Assembly (NCBI GenBank): GCA_018268465.1
Contig: JAFDWN010000008.1
Location: forward strand, 62,001-126,000
Direction of reading: 5' to 3'
Length of the DNA: 64,000 nt
Source: Actinomycetota bacterium
GTDB lineage: Bacteria; Actinomycetota; Actinomycetes; Mycobacteriales; Mycobacteriaceae
A program made the position numbers and the translations under genes. Every line of letters starts with the position of its first letter. Position 1 is the first letter of the stretch. Below the pieces are notes generated by a model. That model ran no database searches. It had not been told where the DNA came from and saw only the letters and a program-made list of their open reading frames with translations. Of this stretch, positions 1-8,858 are shown piece after piece.

Positions 1-450
1 AGAAACCGTGTTCAGGACGGCGGCGGCGGGGCTGGCCTTGAGGTGAGGCAGCGCCTCCTGCACCAGGAACACCGGGCCGCGCACGTTGACGTCGAACGAC
101 TTCGCCCACGCGTCGGCGGTCATCGCGCCCATCGGCTGAGCCAAGGGGTTGGCGGCGTTGTTCACCACGACGTCGATACCGCCGAATTCGTCCACCGTGC
201 GCCGCACCAGGGTCCCGAGATCGTCGACCCTGCCCGCGTGCGCGGCCACCCCGATGACGTTTCCGCCGAGCCCGCGCAGATGCGCCGCGGCAACGTCGCA
301 GGCGTCGGCCTTACGGCTGGCGACCACGACGTTGGCGCCGGCCAGGACGAACGCCTCCGCCATCGACAGTCCGATACCGCGCGTGCCGCCGGTGACGATC
401 ACCGTGCGGGCGGTCATATCGAAGAGGCGGTCGAAGGCGTCGCGGTCCAT
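1..450 (-). CDS. Short-chain dehydrogenase/reductase, 3' part missing (window edge)
   Basis: NAD(P)-dependent short-chain dehydrogenase/reductase of unknown substrate, read leftward and cut by the window edge after 150 codons. The glycine-rich cofactor motif TGGTRGIG is at residues 20-27, and NNAAN (family NNAG) is at 97-101. The catalytic Ser and YxxxK lie beyond the edge, so activity cannot be judged. The start chosen is the ATG at 450; an in-frame ATG at 417 would leave only eight residues before the cofactor motif and is less likely. The next gene on the same strand, a GNAT acetyltransferase, ends 57 bases upstream, so the two could be co-transcribed. Confidence 0.85.
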   Translation of the reverse strand, partial: MDRDAFDRLFDMTARTVIVTGGTRGIGLSMAEAFVLAGANVVVASRKADACDVAAAHLRGLGGNVIGVAAHAGRVDDLGTLVRRTVDEFGGIDVVVNNAANPLAQPMGAMTADAWAKSFDVNVRGPVFLVQEALPHLKASPAAAVLNTVS

Positions 451-507
451 CGGGTCAGTAGAACACGCAGGCGATCTGCTGCTCGGGTGTTCGGCGCCGG
501 ACCCAGG

Positions 508-1002
508 TCACGAAACCCGATGCCGGCGCAGATCTTTGTGCATCGCCAGGCCGAGCGGGCCACGCCCCTGACCGACCACCTCGAAGCCTTTGCGTTGGTA
601 AAGATATCGGGCAGGGTTGCGGACATGCACGTTGGTGCACATCGCGGCCCTGGTCCGTGCGCACCGGGCGAACACCGCGTCCAGCAGCGCTGAGCCGATA
701 CCGGACCCGCGCCGGCCCGGCGCGACGCCGATGCAGAGCTCGGGCACCGACTCACCAGCAGCATCGACCTGCAGCGGCGGATCGTTGTGCCAGGTCCACA
801 CCGCCCCGACCGGCACGCCGGTCAGATCCGCCGCGATGATCGGCACCTCGCCCGGCGGCGGGAGCATACCGAGCACCTCGTCGTCGTCCGGGTCGGGCAG
901 CGGCCAATCCTCGATGATGCAGGCGTGGCGTGCCATCTCGACGACGAACGCCTCATCGGCGGTAGTCGCGGCGCGCAGTCGAACTGCGGGATCCGAAGAC
1001 AT
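508..1002 (-). CDS. GNAT-family N-acetyltransferase
   Basis: Acetyl-CoA-dependent N-acetyltransferase of the GNAT fold, 164 residues, substrate unknown, probably cytosolic. The acetyl-CoA binding loop is visible as the stretch ending GRRGSGIGSALLD (family Q/RxxGxG/A), preceded by the beta strand ELCIGVAP. The C-terminal half contains the usual GFEVVG strand-turn. The start is the ATG at 1002 (MSSDPAVRL); the frame stays open far upstream but that extension overlaps the PIN-domain gene and has no family character. It lies 98 bases downstream of the PIN gene on the same strand and upstream of the SDR. Confidence 0.85.
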   Translation of the reverse strand: MSSDPAVRLRAATTADEAFVVEMARHACIIEDWPLPDPDDDEVLGMLPPPGEVPIIAADLTGVPVGAVWTWHNDPPLQVDAAGESVPELCIGVAPGRRGSGIGSALLDAVFARCARTRAAMCTNVHVRNPARYLYQRKGFEVVGQGRGPLGLAMHKDLRRHRVS

Positions 1003-1100
1003 GCCACGATTCTGGCAGCCGCCGCGTCGGGTCTCATCACCTTTTCTTCGACGCACCCGCCAACGGCTGACGCGCCTCGCAGTTCGCCCGTCTGGATGCC

Positions 1101-1502
1101 CTAGGGCCGCAGGATGTAGTCCGGGGACACGGTTTCGACGAATTGCCGCGCCGCGGCGGCGAATGTGTTGTCCGCGGTGGCCAGCGCGTCCGCCTGCAGC
1201 TGGGTGAGCGCGATGTACTCGGCCTGGTAGGTGTCCGGCCAGTTCAGCGTGGCGGCTATTCGCCATGCGTGGTCCTGCAGCGATCGGTCGCCGAGGAGCC
1301 GGATCCGCAAACCACGGACACCGTCGAGAACCCTGCGGCCGGCTTGCTCGTCGATCTCGCCGCGGCGCACCGATGCGTAGACGAGGGCGAGCGCCTGCGA
1401 GCGCAGCAGCGTGGGCGCGGCCAGGCGGTGCTGCGGCGGAACGACTGCTCCACCTGCGGCGAGGTCGACAGCCGTTCGGGCATCGATGACGAACCATGTC
1501 AT
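1101..1502 (-). CDS. PIN-domain (VapC-like) protein, no antitoxin seen
   Basis: PIN-domain protein of 133 residues, the fold of VapC ribonuclease toxins. The N-terminal strand carries the first acidic residue (FVIDART, Asp7), and the C-terminal part has the family pattern ALATADNTF with its Asp. Where most VapC proteins have a conserved Glu in helix 2 this one reads LLRSQALAL, a Gln at position 36, so metal binding may be altered. No antitoxin-like ORF is evident immediately upstream, where VapB would normally overlap. The ATG at 1502 follows GAAAG; a TTG at 1547 is an unlikely alternative. It may be a solitary or degenerate VapC. Confidence 0.7.
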   Translation of the reverse strand: MTWFVIDARTAVDLAAGGAVVPPQHRLAAPTLLRSQALALVYASVRRGEIDEQAGRRVLDGVRGLRIRLLGDRSLQDHAWRIAATLNWPDTYQAEYIALTQLQADALATADNTFAAAARQFVETVSPDYILRP

Positions 1503-1590
1503 CGCAGTACTTTCGCACGGTGGGCGATCCGGGGTCGGCGGACGCAACGTCGGCTTCGAGCCACGCCGAGCGGATATCGACCAGCGGAAA

Positions 1591-1618
1591 TGTCAAAAAT
1601 GACAAAACCATAGTGTCA
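1591..1618. promoter_or_regulatory. Alternating TGTCA/TGACA half-sites between PIN and membrane-protein genes
   Basis: TGTCA (1591-1595), TGACA (1600-1604) and TGTCA (1614-1618) alternate, giving a perfect inverted repeat TGTCA-N4-TGACA followed by TGACA-N9-TGTCA. They sit in the divergent region between the PIN gene and the small membrane protein, and the last one overlaps that gene's likely start. The geometry fits a dimeric repressor site, but which regulator binds is unknown. Confidence 0.4.
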
Positions 1619-2128
1619 GTGCTTCATACTTCTCGCGTGCTTTCAGAGCTCGTTCACGCCGCCCTCGGCATCGGCGTCATCGCCTGGATAGTCCGCAGCA
1701 ATCGGGATATCTTCTCCCGACCGCGCGCCGGGGCGTTCGCCTCCCCGCTCGAGATCGCGTTCTACCTGGCAGGTTTCACCTCGATCGCCATCGGCTACTA
1801 CTTCAACCATCAGTTCGTCAGCGAGTACGCCACCGCGGACGGAAACCCTATCTGGGGACCGGGCAGCTGGCAGCAGTTCATCCAGCTGGGGTACGTCAAC
1901 CCGGCCGCGGCCTCCGCCAGCCAGGACTACACGATCATCAACGTCCTCCTGCTGCCGCTGTTCACCATCGTCGACGGCAGGCGTCGCGGCATCAAACACC
2001 CGTGGCTGTTCTTCGTCTCGAGCCTGTTCACCAGTTGCGCCTTCGCCTACGCGTTCTACTTCGCGACCGTCGAACGGCAGCACCGTCATCAGAAAGCCGA
2101 TGCCGCAGGCAGTTTCATCCGCACCTGA
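1613..2128 (+). CDS. Small integral membrane protein, DUF2834-like
   Basis: Predicted inner-membrane protein of about 171 residues with four hydrophobic segments: HAALGIGVIAWIV, IAFYLAGFTSIAIGYYF, YTIINVLLLPLFTIV and the C-terminal FFVSSLFTSCAFAYAFYF. The pattern and the HPWLFF motif before the last helix resemble the DUF2834 family; function unknown. Start is uncertain: GTG at 1613, 1619 or 1637 all precede the first helix and none has a clear ribosome-binding site. The frame extends upstream to 1496, but that part overlaps the divergent PIN gene. Convergent with the pseudouridine synthase downstream. Confidence 0.6.
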   Translation: MSVLHTSRVLSELVHAALGIGVIAWIVRSNRDIFSRPRAGAFASPLEIAFYLAGFTSIAIGYYFNHQFVSEYATADGNPIWGPGSWQQFIQLGYVNPAAASASQDYTIINVLLLPLFTIVDGRRRGIKHPWLFFVSSLFTSCAFAYAFYFATVERQHRHQKADAAGSFIRT

Positions 2129-2160
2129 CCATGCCGGGTCCGGACGGACCCGCCATGTCG

Positions 2161-3057
2161 TCAGATGACGCGTGCGCTGGCGAACGACCGCGGCGCCCCG
2201 GTGATCGGGTCGTCGAACTCCAGCCGGTGCGCCAGCAACCGCAACGGTGTCGAGAAGTCGCCCGGCGCCACGTCGAGCATCTCCGGATACAGCGGGTCGC
2301 CCGAGATCGGCAGTCCCAGCGACGCCATGTGCACCCGCAACTGGTGGGTACGCCCCGTGCGCGGGACCAACCGGTACACCCCTTCGCCGAGATGGTCGAT
2401 CACGGTTTCGGCGTTGGGCTCACCCGCCTCCTCGACGGCCTGGAGACGACCGCGCCGTTTGACGATCCGGCTGCGCAGCACCACCGGGAAACCGATGCCC
2501 GGATCCCCGGCGGCCCGGGCCAGATAAGTCTTGCGCACCAGACCGCTGGCGAACAACGTCTGGTATCTCCCGCGCACCTCGCGGCGCGTCGTGAACATCA
2601 GCACCCCCGCGGTGAGCCGGTCCAACCGGTGCGCCGGGCTGAGTTCGGGCAGACCGAGTTCGCGGCGCAACCGCACCAGCGCCGTCTGCGCCACATGGGC
2701 GCCGCGGGGCATGGTCGCCAGGAAATGCGGTTTGTCCACCACGACGAGGTCGTCGTCGCGATACAGGATCGGGATACCGAACGGCACCGGGACCTCATCG
2801 GGCAGATCGCGATACCAGAACACATGGCTGCCCTCGGGCAGCACCATGGACTCGTCCACGACAGTGCCGTCGGCGCAGACCACTTCTCCGGCAAGCACTT
2901 TCGCGCGCGCCTCGATGCCGAATCGCGATTCGAGCTCGGCCGCCACCGGTCCGCCGTGCACCCTCAGCCGTGCCGGGCCGAGCCCGTCGCGCACCGGCAG
3001 GGGCGCGACACGCGTGGTCCGGGCCGTAGCCCCCCGGGGGGCGGCACCGGCCGTCAT
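2161..3057 (-). CDS. RluA-type pseudouridine synthase
   Basis: Isomerises uridine to pseudouridine in RNA; 298 residues. The RluA-family active-site motif HRLDRLTAG with the catalytic Asp is present, followed by the C-terminal substrate-binding motif GRTHQLRVHM. An S4-like N-terminal region precedes the catalytic domain. Which RNA position is modified cannot be told. The ATG overlaps the stop of glpD by one base (TGATG), so it is translationally coupled to glpD. M. tuberculosis has the same neighbourhood (Rv3300c near glpD2), supporting orthology by context; the intervening phoY1 gene of that species is absent here. Confidence 0.88.
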   Translation of the reverse strand: MTAGAAPRGATARTTRVAPLPVRDGLGPARLRVHGGPVAAELESRFGIEARAKVLAGEVVCADGTVVDESMVLPEGSHVFWYRDLPDEVPVPFGIPILYRDDDLVVVDKPHFLATMPRGAHVAQTALVRLRRELGLPELSPAHRLDRLTAGVLMFTTRREVRGRYQTLFASGLVRKTYLARAAGDPGIGFPVVLRSRIVKRRGRLQAVEEAGEPNAETVIDHLGEGVYRLVPRTGRTHQLRVHMASLGLPISGDPLYPEMLDVAPGDFSTPLRLLAHRLEFDDPITGAPRSFASARVI

Positions 3058-4802
3058 CAGTTCAGCGGCACCGGCTCGAGGATCTCGGCACGTGCCTCCG
3101 GCGCGGCGGCCCGCAATTCGTCGGCGGACTCGTCGTCGGGCTGCTGCTGTGAGCGCACCTCGGCGTCGACCCGCGCGATGTAGGTCGCGACCTCACGATC
3201 GACGTCCTCCGGGCTCCAGCCCAGCACCGGTGCCACCACCTCGGCGACCTCGCGGGCGCAGTCCACGCCGCGGTGCGGGTATTCGATCGAGATCCGCATG
3301 CGGCGGGCCAGGATGTCCTCCAGATGCAACGCGCCCTCCGCCGCGGCTGCGTACCAGGCCTCGACCTTGAGGTACACCGGGGCCTGGGTGATCGGCGAAA
3401 GCAGTTCGGGCCTGCCTTCCGCCATCGCCAGCACCTCGCCGATCAGCGAGCCGTACCGGTCCAGCAGGTGGCGCACCCGGTAGGGATGCAGGCCGTAATG
3501 CGACCCGACGTGCTCGGTCTGGTTGACCAGGGCGAAGTATCCGTCGGCGCCCATCAGCGGCACCTTCTCGGTGATCGAGGGTGCGACGCGCGCCGGCACG
3601 AACTCCGCCGCCGCGTCGATCGCGTCGGCGGCCATCACCCGATAGGTGGTGTACTTGCCGCCCGCGATCGCGACCAAACCCGGCGAGGGCACCGCGACCG
3701 CGTGCTCGCGCGACAGCTTGGAGGTCTCCTCGCTCTCCCCCGCCAGCAGCGGCCGCAGACCCGCGTACACGCCGTCGATGTCGTCGTGGGTCAGCGGCGT
3801 GGCCAGCACCGTGTTGACATGGCCGAGGATGTAGTCGATATCGGCCTTGGTGGCCGCCGGATGGGCCAGATCCAGATTCCAGTCGGTGTCGGTCGTCCCG
3901 ATTATCCAGTGCGTACCCCACGGGATCACGAACAGCACGGATTTCTCCGTCCGCAGGATGATCGCCACCTCGCTGACGATGCGGTCCCTCGGCACCACGA
4001 CGTGCACACCTTTGGACGCCCTGACCCGAAACCGTCCGCGCTGCTTGGACAGCGCCTGGATCTCGTCGGTCCACACCCCGGTGGCGTTGACCACCACGTG
4101 GCCGCGGACCTCGGTCACCGCACCGTCCTCGGAGTCGCGCACCCGCACCCCCGTGACCCGGTCACCCTCCCTCAGCAGGGCCACCACCTGCGACGACGTC
4201 CGCACCACCGCGCCGTAGTGGGCCGCGGTCCGCGCGACCGTCATGGTGTGCCTGGCGTCGTCGACCACGGTGTCGTAGTAGCGGATACCCCCGATCAGCG
4301 AGCTGCGCTTCAACCCCGGGGCCAACCGCAGCGCCCCCGACTTCGTCAGATGCTTCTGTGCGGGAACGGATTTCGCGCCGCCCAGCTGGTCGTAGAGGAA
4401 GATCCCGGCCGCCACGTAGGGCCGCTCCCACCAGCGGTTGGTCAGCGGGAACAGAAAGGGCAGCGGTTTGACCAGATGCGGGGCCAGCGTGGTCAGCGAC
4501 AGCTCACGCTCGTGCAGGGCCTCCCGGACCAGACCGAACTCCAGTTGTTCGAGATAGCGCAGGCCGCCGTGGAACATCTTCGACGACCGGCTCGAGGTCC
4601 CCGAGGCGAAGTCCCGCGCCTCCACGAGAGCCACCCGCAGGCCACGGGTGGCGGCATCCAGTGCCGCACCGGCGCCGACCACTCCGCCGCCGACCACCAC
4701 CACGTCGAACTGCTCGCCGCCCAGACGGGCCCACGCCGCCGCGCGCTGCTCGGGCCTCAGGAACGTCTGCCCATTGCCCGGTGCCGGGATCGGGTCGCTC
4801 AC
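3057..4802 (-). CDS. glpD: Aerobic glycerol-3-phosphate dehydrogenase
   Basis: FAD enzyme oxidising sn-glycerol-3-phosphate to dihydroxyacetone phosphate and passing electrons to menaquinone at the membrane; 581 residues, full length for the family. The FAD-binding start VVVGGGVVGAGAALDAATRG is at about residues 35-54, GTSSRSSKMFHGGLRYLEQ matches the GlpD signature, and IIGTTDTDW lies in the substrate domain. The GTG start at 4802 follows a GAGGAG ribosome-binding site. It lies 39 bases after lpdA and overlaps the pseudouridine synthase by one base, an apparent three-gene operon corresponding to Rv3303c-Rv3302c-Rv3300c. Confidence 0.95.
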   Translation of the reverse strand: MSDPIPAPGNGQTFLRPEQRAAAWARLGGEQFDVVVVGGGVVGAGAALDAATRGLRVALVEARDFASGTSSRSSKMFHGGLRYLEQLEFGLVREALHERELSLTTLAPHLVKPLPFLFPLTNRWWERPYVAAGIFLYDQLGGAKSVPAQKHLTKSGALRLAPGLKRSSLIGGIRYYDTVVDDARHTMTVARTAAHYGAVVRTSSQVVALLREGDRVTGVRVRDSEDGAVTEVRGHVVVNATGVWTDEIQALSKQRGRFRVRASKGVHVVVPRDRIVSEVAIILRTEKSVLFVIPWGTHWIIGTTDTDWNLDLAHPAATKADIDYILGHVNTVLATPLTHDDIDGVYAGLRPLLAGESEETSKLSREHAVAVPSPGLVAIAGGKYTTYRVMAADAIDAAAEFVPARVAPSITEKVPLMGADGYFALVNQTEHVGSHYGLHPYRVRHLLDRYGSLIGEVLAMAEGRPELLSPITQAPVYLKVEAWYAAAAEGALHLEDILARRMRISIEYPHRGVDCAREVAEVVAPVLGWSPEDVDREVATYIARVDAEVRSQQQPDDESADELRAAAPEARAEILEPVPLN

Positions 4803-4841
4803 GCCGAACTCCTCGTTGTCACCGGTCAGTACAAACCCAGG

Positions 4842-6254
4842 CTAGTCCAGATCGTCGTGAGCCATCAGGCGCCGCGCGGCCTCCACGATCGATCCCGACA
4901 GCGAGGGATACACCGAGAGGGTCTGGGCCAGGTCGGTCACCGAGATGCGGTTCTGCACCGCGAGGGCGATCGGCAGGATCAGCTCCGAGGCGATCGGGGC
5001 AACCACCACACCGCCGATCACCACACCCGTCGCCGGCCGGCAGAAGATCTTGACGAAACCGTGGCGCAGCAGCGACATCTTCGCCCGGGCATTGGTGTTC
5101 AGCGGCAACATGAGGGTGCGGGCGGGCACACTGCCGTCGTCGATCGCGGCCTGCGGGATGCCGACGGCGGCGATCTCGGGCCTGGTGAAGGTGGCCGACG
5201 CGACCGTACGCAGCCGGATCGGCGAAACCCCTTCGCCGAGAGCGTGATACATCGCGATCCGACCCTGCATCGCGGCCACCGAGGCCAGCGGCAGCAACCC
5301 TGTGCAGTCACCGGCGGCGTAGACCCCCGCTGCGGGAGTGCGGGACACCCGGTCCACCGGGATGTACCCGCCCGGCTTGAGCTCGATACCGACGCGCTCC
5401 AGGCCCAGACCCGAGGTGTTGGGCACCGAACCGACCGTCATCAGCGCGTGGCTGCCCTCGACGGTGCGGCCGTCGGCCAACGACACCTTCACCCCGGCAT
5501 CCGTGCGCACCACCGAATCCGCCCGCGCATTCTTGACCAGCGTCACACCGCGTTCGGCGAAGACCTCCTCCAGGGCGGCCGCGGCGTCGCTGTCCTCGTG
5601 CGGCAGGATCTGATCGCGGCTGGCCACCACGGTCACCGTGACGCCAAGTTCGGTGTAGGCATTGCAGAACTCCGCACCCGTCACACCCGAACCCACGATG
5701 ATCAGGTGGTCGGGCAGTTCGGTGAGGTCATAGAGCTGCCGCCAGGTCAGGATCCGCTCGCCGTCGGGCACGGCATTGGGCAGGACCCGCGGACTGGCGC
5801 CGGTGGCGATCAGCACCACATCGGCCTTCAACACGCCCGTCTTACCGTCCGGGGTGGTGACCTTCACCCGGTGATGGGCCATCCCCGCGATATCGTCGAC
5901 CAGTTCACCGTGGCCGCCGATGACCTTGATGCCTTCGCGCAGCAGCTGGCCGCCGATATCCGCCGACTGCGACCTGGCCAGCGTTTTGACCCGATTGTGG
6001 ATCTGCGGCAGCGAGATCTTGGCGTCGTCGATGCTGATGTCGAAACCCAGCCCGGCCGCGCGACGCAGCTCGGTGCGCACACCCGTCGACGCGATGAACG
6101 TCTTGGACGGCACGCAGTCGAACAGCACACACGCGCCGCCGAGGCCGTCGGAATCCACGACCGTCACCTGCACGCCGGAACCCCGGCCCGCCGCGACGAG
6201 TGCCGCCTCATAGCCGGCGGGGCCACCGCCGATGATCACGATCCGGGTTGTCAC
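4842..6254 (-). CDS. lpdA: LpdA-type flavoprotein (NAD(P)H quinone reductase-like)
   Basis: Flavoprotein disulfide reductase family member, 470 residues, orthologous by context and sequence to M. tuberculosis LpdA (Rv3303c), which is known as an NAD(P)H:quinone reductase and not a true lipoamide dehydrogenase. FAD motif VIIGGGPAGYEAAL is at residues 6-19, and a second nucleotide motif IIVGSGVTGAEFCNA is near the middle. The redox region reads GGACVLFDCVPSK, with Cys42 and Cys47 in the classical CX4C spacing. The C-terminus reads SVYPSLSGSI where lipoamide dehydrogenases have the HxHPTxxE dyad, so the general acid pair is missing. GTG start at 6254; 39 bases before glpD. Confidence 0.88.
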   Translation of the reverse strand: MTTRIVIIGGGPAGYEAALVAAGRGSGVQVTVVDSDGLGGACVLFDCVPSKTFIASTGVRTELRRAAGLGFDISIDDAKISLPQIHNRVKTLARSQSADIGGQLLREGIKVIGGHGELVDDIAGMAHHRVKVTTPDGKTGVLKADVVLIATGASPRVLPNAVPDGERILTWRQLYDLTELPDHLIIVGSGVTGAEFCNAYTELGVTVTVVASRDQILPHEDSDAAAALEEVFAERGVTLVKNARADSVVRTDAGVKVSLADGRTVEGSHALMTVGSVPNTSGLGLERVGIELKPGGYIPVDRVSRTPAAGVYAAGDCTGLLPLASVAAMQGRIAMYHALGEGVSPIRLRTVASATFTRPEIAAVGIPQAAIDDGSVPARTLMLPLNTNARAKMSLLRHGFVKIFCRPATGVVIGGVVVAPIASELILPIALAVQNRISVTDLAQTLSVYPSLSGSIVEAARRLMAHDDLD

Positions 6255-6376
6255 GGCACTCAACCTATATGTCGATCCCCCGGGTCGCTTCGCTCCTGCC
6301 CGCCGTGCCACATCCCGGCACAACCTCACACTGACCTTCGGCGCCGGAGCATCCCCGGCCGATTAAGCTTCCTACC

Positions 6377-6856
6377 GTGCCGCTCTACGCCGCCTACGGG
6401 TCCAACATGCATCCGGAGCAGATGCTGCAGCGCGCGCCACACTCCCCGATGGCGGGGACCGGGTGGCTGCACGGCTGGCGGCTGACCTTCGGTGGCGAGG
6501 ACATCGGCTGGGAGGGCGCGCTGGCCACCGTCGTCGAAGACCCGCTCGCCAAGGTCTTCGTCGTGCTCTACGACATGACCAAGGAAGACGAGCAGAACCT
6601 GGACCGCTGGGAGGGTTCGGAGCTCGGGATCCACAAGAAGATCCGGTGCCGCGTGGACCGGGTGTCCTCGGATACCACCACCGACCCGGTCTTGGCGTGG
6701 CTGTACGTCCTGGACGCCTGGGAGGGCGGCATTCCCTCGGCGCGCTACCTCGGCGTGATGGCCGACGCCGCCGAGATCGCGGGCGCCCCCACGGGCTACG
6801 TCCACGACCTGCGGACCCGGCCGGCGAGCAATATCGGCCCCGGCACCGGCGGCTGA
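6377..6856 (+). CDS. Gamma-glutamylcyclotransferase-fold protein
   Basis: Small protein of 159 residues with the AIG2/GGCT fold. The substrate-binding loop YGSNM is at residues 7-11, and a Glu-rich strand (ALATVVEDP) and the RYLGVM segment are typical. Members cleave gamma-glutamyl amino acids or glutathione to 5-oxoproline, but many homologues are uncharacterised and the substrate here is unknown. GTG start at 6377 places YGSN at the correct distance from the N-terminus. It is divergent from lpdA, as Rv3304 is from Rv3303c, and convergent with galE. Confidence 0.8.
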   Translation: MPLYAAYGSNMHPEQMLQRAPHSPMAGTGWLHGWRLTFGGEDIGWEGALATVVEDPLAKVFVVLYDMTKEDEQNLDRWEGSELGIHKKIRCRVDRVSSDTTTDPVLAWLYVLDAWEGGIPSARYLGVMADAAEIAGAPTGYVHDLRTRPASNIGPGTGG

Positions 6857-6878
6857 CACCGCCGACCGGGCCGACTCG

Positions 6879-7838
6879 TCAGCCCTCGCGAGCCCGGGTG
6901 AACTCCCATGCGTCGCCGATGATCTCGTCCAGACCGGTCAGCCGGGGACGCCAGCCCAGCTCCGACATCGCCCTGTCGCTCGACGCGATCAACACCGCGG
7001 GGTCGCCGGGACGACGCTCGACATCGCGTGACCGCAGCGACAGGCCGGTGACACGCTCACACGCCGAGATCACTTCCCGCACCGAGAACCCGGTTCCGTT
7101 GCCGAGGTTGTAGATACGGTGGCTGGACGGTTCGGCCGTCTCCAGTGCCAGCGCATGGGCGTCGGCGAGGTCGCGGACGTGGATGTAATCGCGCACCGCC
7201 GTACCGTCCCGAGTGGGCCAATCGGTGCCGAACACCAGGATCTCCTCGCGGCGACCGGTGGCCACCTGCAGCACCAGCGGGATGAGGTGGGTCTCGACGG
7301 CGTGCCGCTCGCCGAACCCGGCGTACGCGCCGGCCACGTTGAAGTACCGCAGGCTGGTCGCGGCGAGCCCGTGGGCGACGGCGTAGGACGAGATCGCGTG
7401 GTCGATCGCCAGTTTGGTCGCCCCATAGGCGTTGGTGGGCCGCGTCGGGGCATCCTCGGCGATCGGCGTCGTGTCCGGTTCGCCGTAGGTGGCGGCGGTC
7501 GAGGAGAACACCAGCCGCGGGGTACCCGCGGCACGCATCGCCTCCAGCAGTTGCAGGGTTTTGACCACATTGCCGTGCCAGTACAGTTCTGGCGCGGCCA
7601 CCGACTCCCCCACCAGCGACTTCGCCGCGAAGTGCACGACACCGTCGAACCCCTCGGCCAGCAGGCCGGGGGCCGCGTCGACCATGTCGGCGTGCACGAA
7701 GCGGGCCTCGCCGGGGACGGCATCGACGTTGCCGGTGGACAGGTCGTCGACGACGACGACCTCGTGGCCGCGTTCGAGCAGGACCGCGGCACACACGCTG
7801 CCGACGTATCCCGCACCGCCGGTCACCATCAGTCTCAT
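6879..7838 (-). CDS. galE: UDP-glucose 4-epimerase
   Basis: NAD-dependent interconversion of UDP-galactose and UDP-glucose; 319 residues. The Rossmann motif TGGAGYVGS is at residues 6-14, the catalytic YxxxK is Tyr138/Lys142 in NAYGATK, and the upstream Ser/Thr region is FSSTAATYG at 111-119. The ATG at 7838 follows a GGGAGGG ribosome-binding site. It is divergently arranged with the deoR-galT-galK operon, which completes a Leloir pathway. A second GalE elsewhere in the genome for arabinogalactan synthesis is likely, so this copy is probably the catabolic one (inference). Confidence 0.93.
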   Translation of the reverse strand: MRLMVTGGAGYVGSVCAAVLLERGHEVVVVDDLSTGNVDAVPGEARFVHADMVDAAPGLLAEGFDGVVHFAAKSLVGESVAAPELYWHGNVVKTLQLLEAMRAAGTPRLVFSSTAATYGEPDTTPIAEDAPTRPTNAYGATKLAIDHAISSYAVAHGLAATSLRYFNVAGAYAGFGERHAVETHLIPLVLQVATGRREEILVFGTDWPTRDGTAVRDYIHVRDLADAHALALETAEPSSHRIYNLGNGTGFSVREVISACERVTGLSLRSRDVERRPGDPAVLIASSDRAMSELGWRPRLTGLDEIIGDAWEFTRAREG

Positions 7839-7940
7839 GTCATCCCTCCCTGGCCGCCCGGTCGATTCGGCGCCGGCGGCCCACCGTCACACCACGCCAG
7901 TGTGCGGGTCGGACACCGACGGCGCGACACCGGCCCCGCC

Positions 7941-7991
7941 GTCGGAAACTGTTCGTTCATGTTCGATTTTGTCGGAAATTGTGTCATGATG
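7941..7991. promoter_or_regulatory. Direct-repeat operator candidate, galE/deoR divergent region
   Basis: Two copies of GTCGGAAAYTGT start at 7941 and 7971, 30 bases apart, with TGTTCGATTTTGT between them. The latter resembles operators of DeoR-family sugar regulators. The block lies just upstream of the DeoR-type gene and about 100 bases upstream of galE, so one regulator could control both directions. No experimental support is visible in sequence. Confidence 0.5.
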
Positions 7992-8000
7992 CGGGGGTGA

Positions 8001-8858
8001 ATGCAGCACCCACCTCGCCGCTACCGGAGCTCTGACCCCGTGCTGGCCCGGCAGCGTCAGGACGCGATCCTGGCCCAGGTGTCCCGCCACGGCGTCGTGA
8101 GGGTCACGGATCTGTGCGCGGCACTTGGCGTTTCGGATATGACCATTCGCCGCGATCTGAAGGAGCTCGTCGAGCGCGGCCTCGTGGAGCGGGTACACGG
8201 CGGCGTCGCGCCGCCCCGGGCCGCGAGCGTGCACGAACCCGGGTTCGACGCGAAGTCCACCCGGGAACTCGACGCCAAACACGCCATCGCCGCGGCAGCC
8301 GGACGGCTGGTGCGGCCCGGCATCTGCATCGGGATCTCCGGCGGCACCACCACCGACCTGTTCGCACGAGAGTTACTCGACGTCCCCGGCCTGACCGTGG
8401 TCACGAACTCGCTTCCGGTGGCCGACCGGTTCCACGAGGCCGGCCGCGCCGACCAGACCGTCCTGCTCACCGGCGGCCAGCGCACCCCGTCGTTGGCCCT
8501 CGTCGGCCCGCTGGCGGTGGCCACCCTGCAGCGCCTGCACATGGACATCCTGTTCCTGGGCACCCACGGCATCACCGTCGAGGCGGGCCTGACCTGCCCG
8601 AACCTCTACGAGGCGCAGACCAATCAGGCGATGGCCGCCGCATCGCGCCGGGTCGTGGTCCTCGCCGACCACACCAAGTGGGGCACCACCGCCATCGCCG
8701 CCACGCTCCCACTGTCCGAGGTCGACATCGTCGTCACCGATTCCGGACTGGACCGCAGCGCCCGCGAGAACCTCAGCGGCCACGTCGGCGACCTGGTCAT
8801 CGCGCCGGACACGCCGGCCGACCCCGAACGCGGAGGCACCCCCGATGAGCACGAGTGA
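8001..8858 (+). CDS. DeoR-family transcriptional regulator of galactose genes
   Basis: DNA-binding regulator of 285 residues. The N-terminal winged helix-turn-helix matches the DeoR signature (ILAQVSRHGVVRVTDL, then GVSDMTIRRDL), and the C-terminal two thirds form the DeoR sugar-phosphate sensor domain with GISGGTTTDLFA and FLGTHGI motifs. It probably represses galE and its own galTK operon in response to a galactose metabolite (inference from position). Start is ATG 8001; GTG 8040 is an alternative closer to the domain. Its last 14 bases overlap the start of galT. Confidence 0.88.
   Translation: MQHPPRRYRSSDPVLARQRQDAILAQVSRHGVVRVTDLCAALGVSDMTIRRDLKELVERGLVERVHGGVAPPRAASVHEPGFDAKSTRELDAKHAIAAAAGRLVRPGICIGISGGTTTDLFARELLDVPGLTVVTNSLPVADRFHEAGRADQTVLLTGGQRTPSLALVGPLAVATLQRLHMDILFLGTHGITVEAGLTCPNLYEAQTNQAMAAASRRVVVLADHTKWGTTAIAATLPLSEVDIVVTDSGLDRSARENLSGHVGDLVIAPDTPADPERGGTPDEHE

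Noticed and set aside
3273-6485. Very long open frame on the plus strand
   Set aside because: It is antisense to glpD and lpdA; composition follows from high-GC third positions and no domain is seen.
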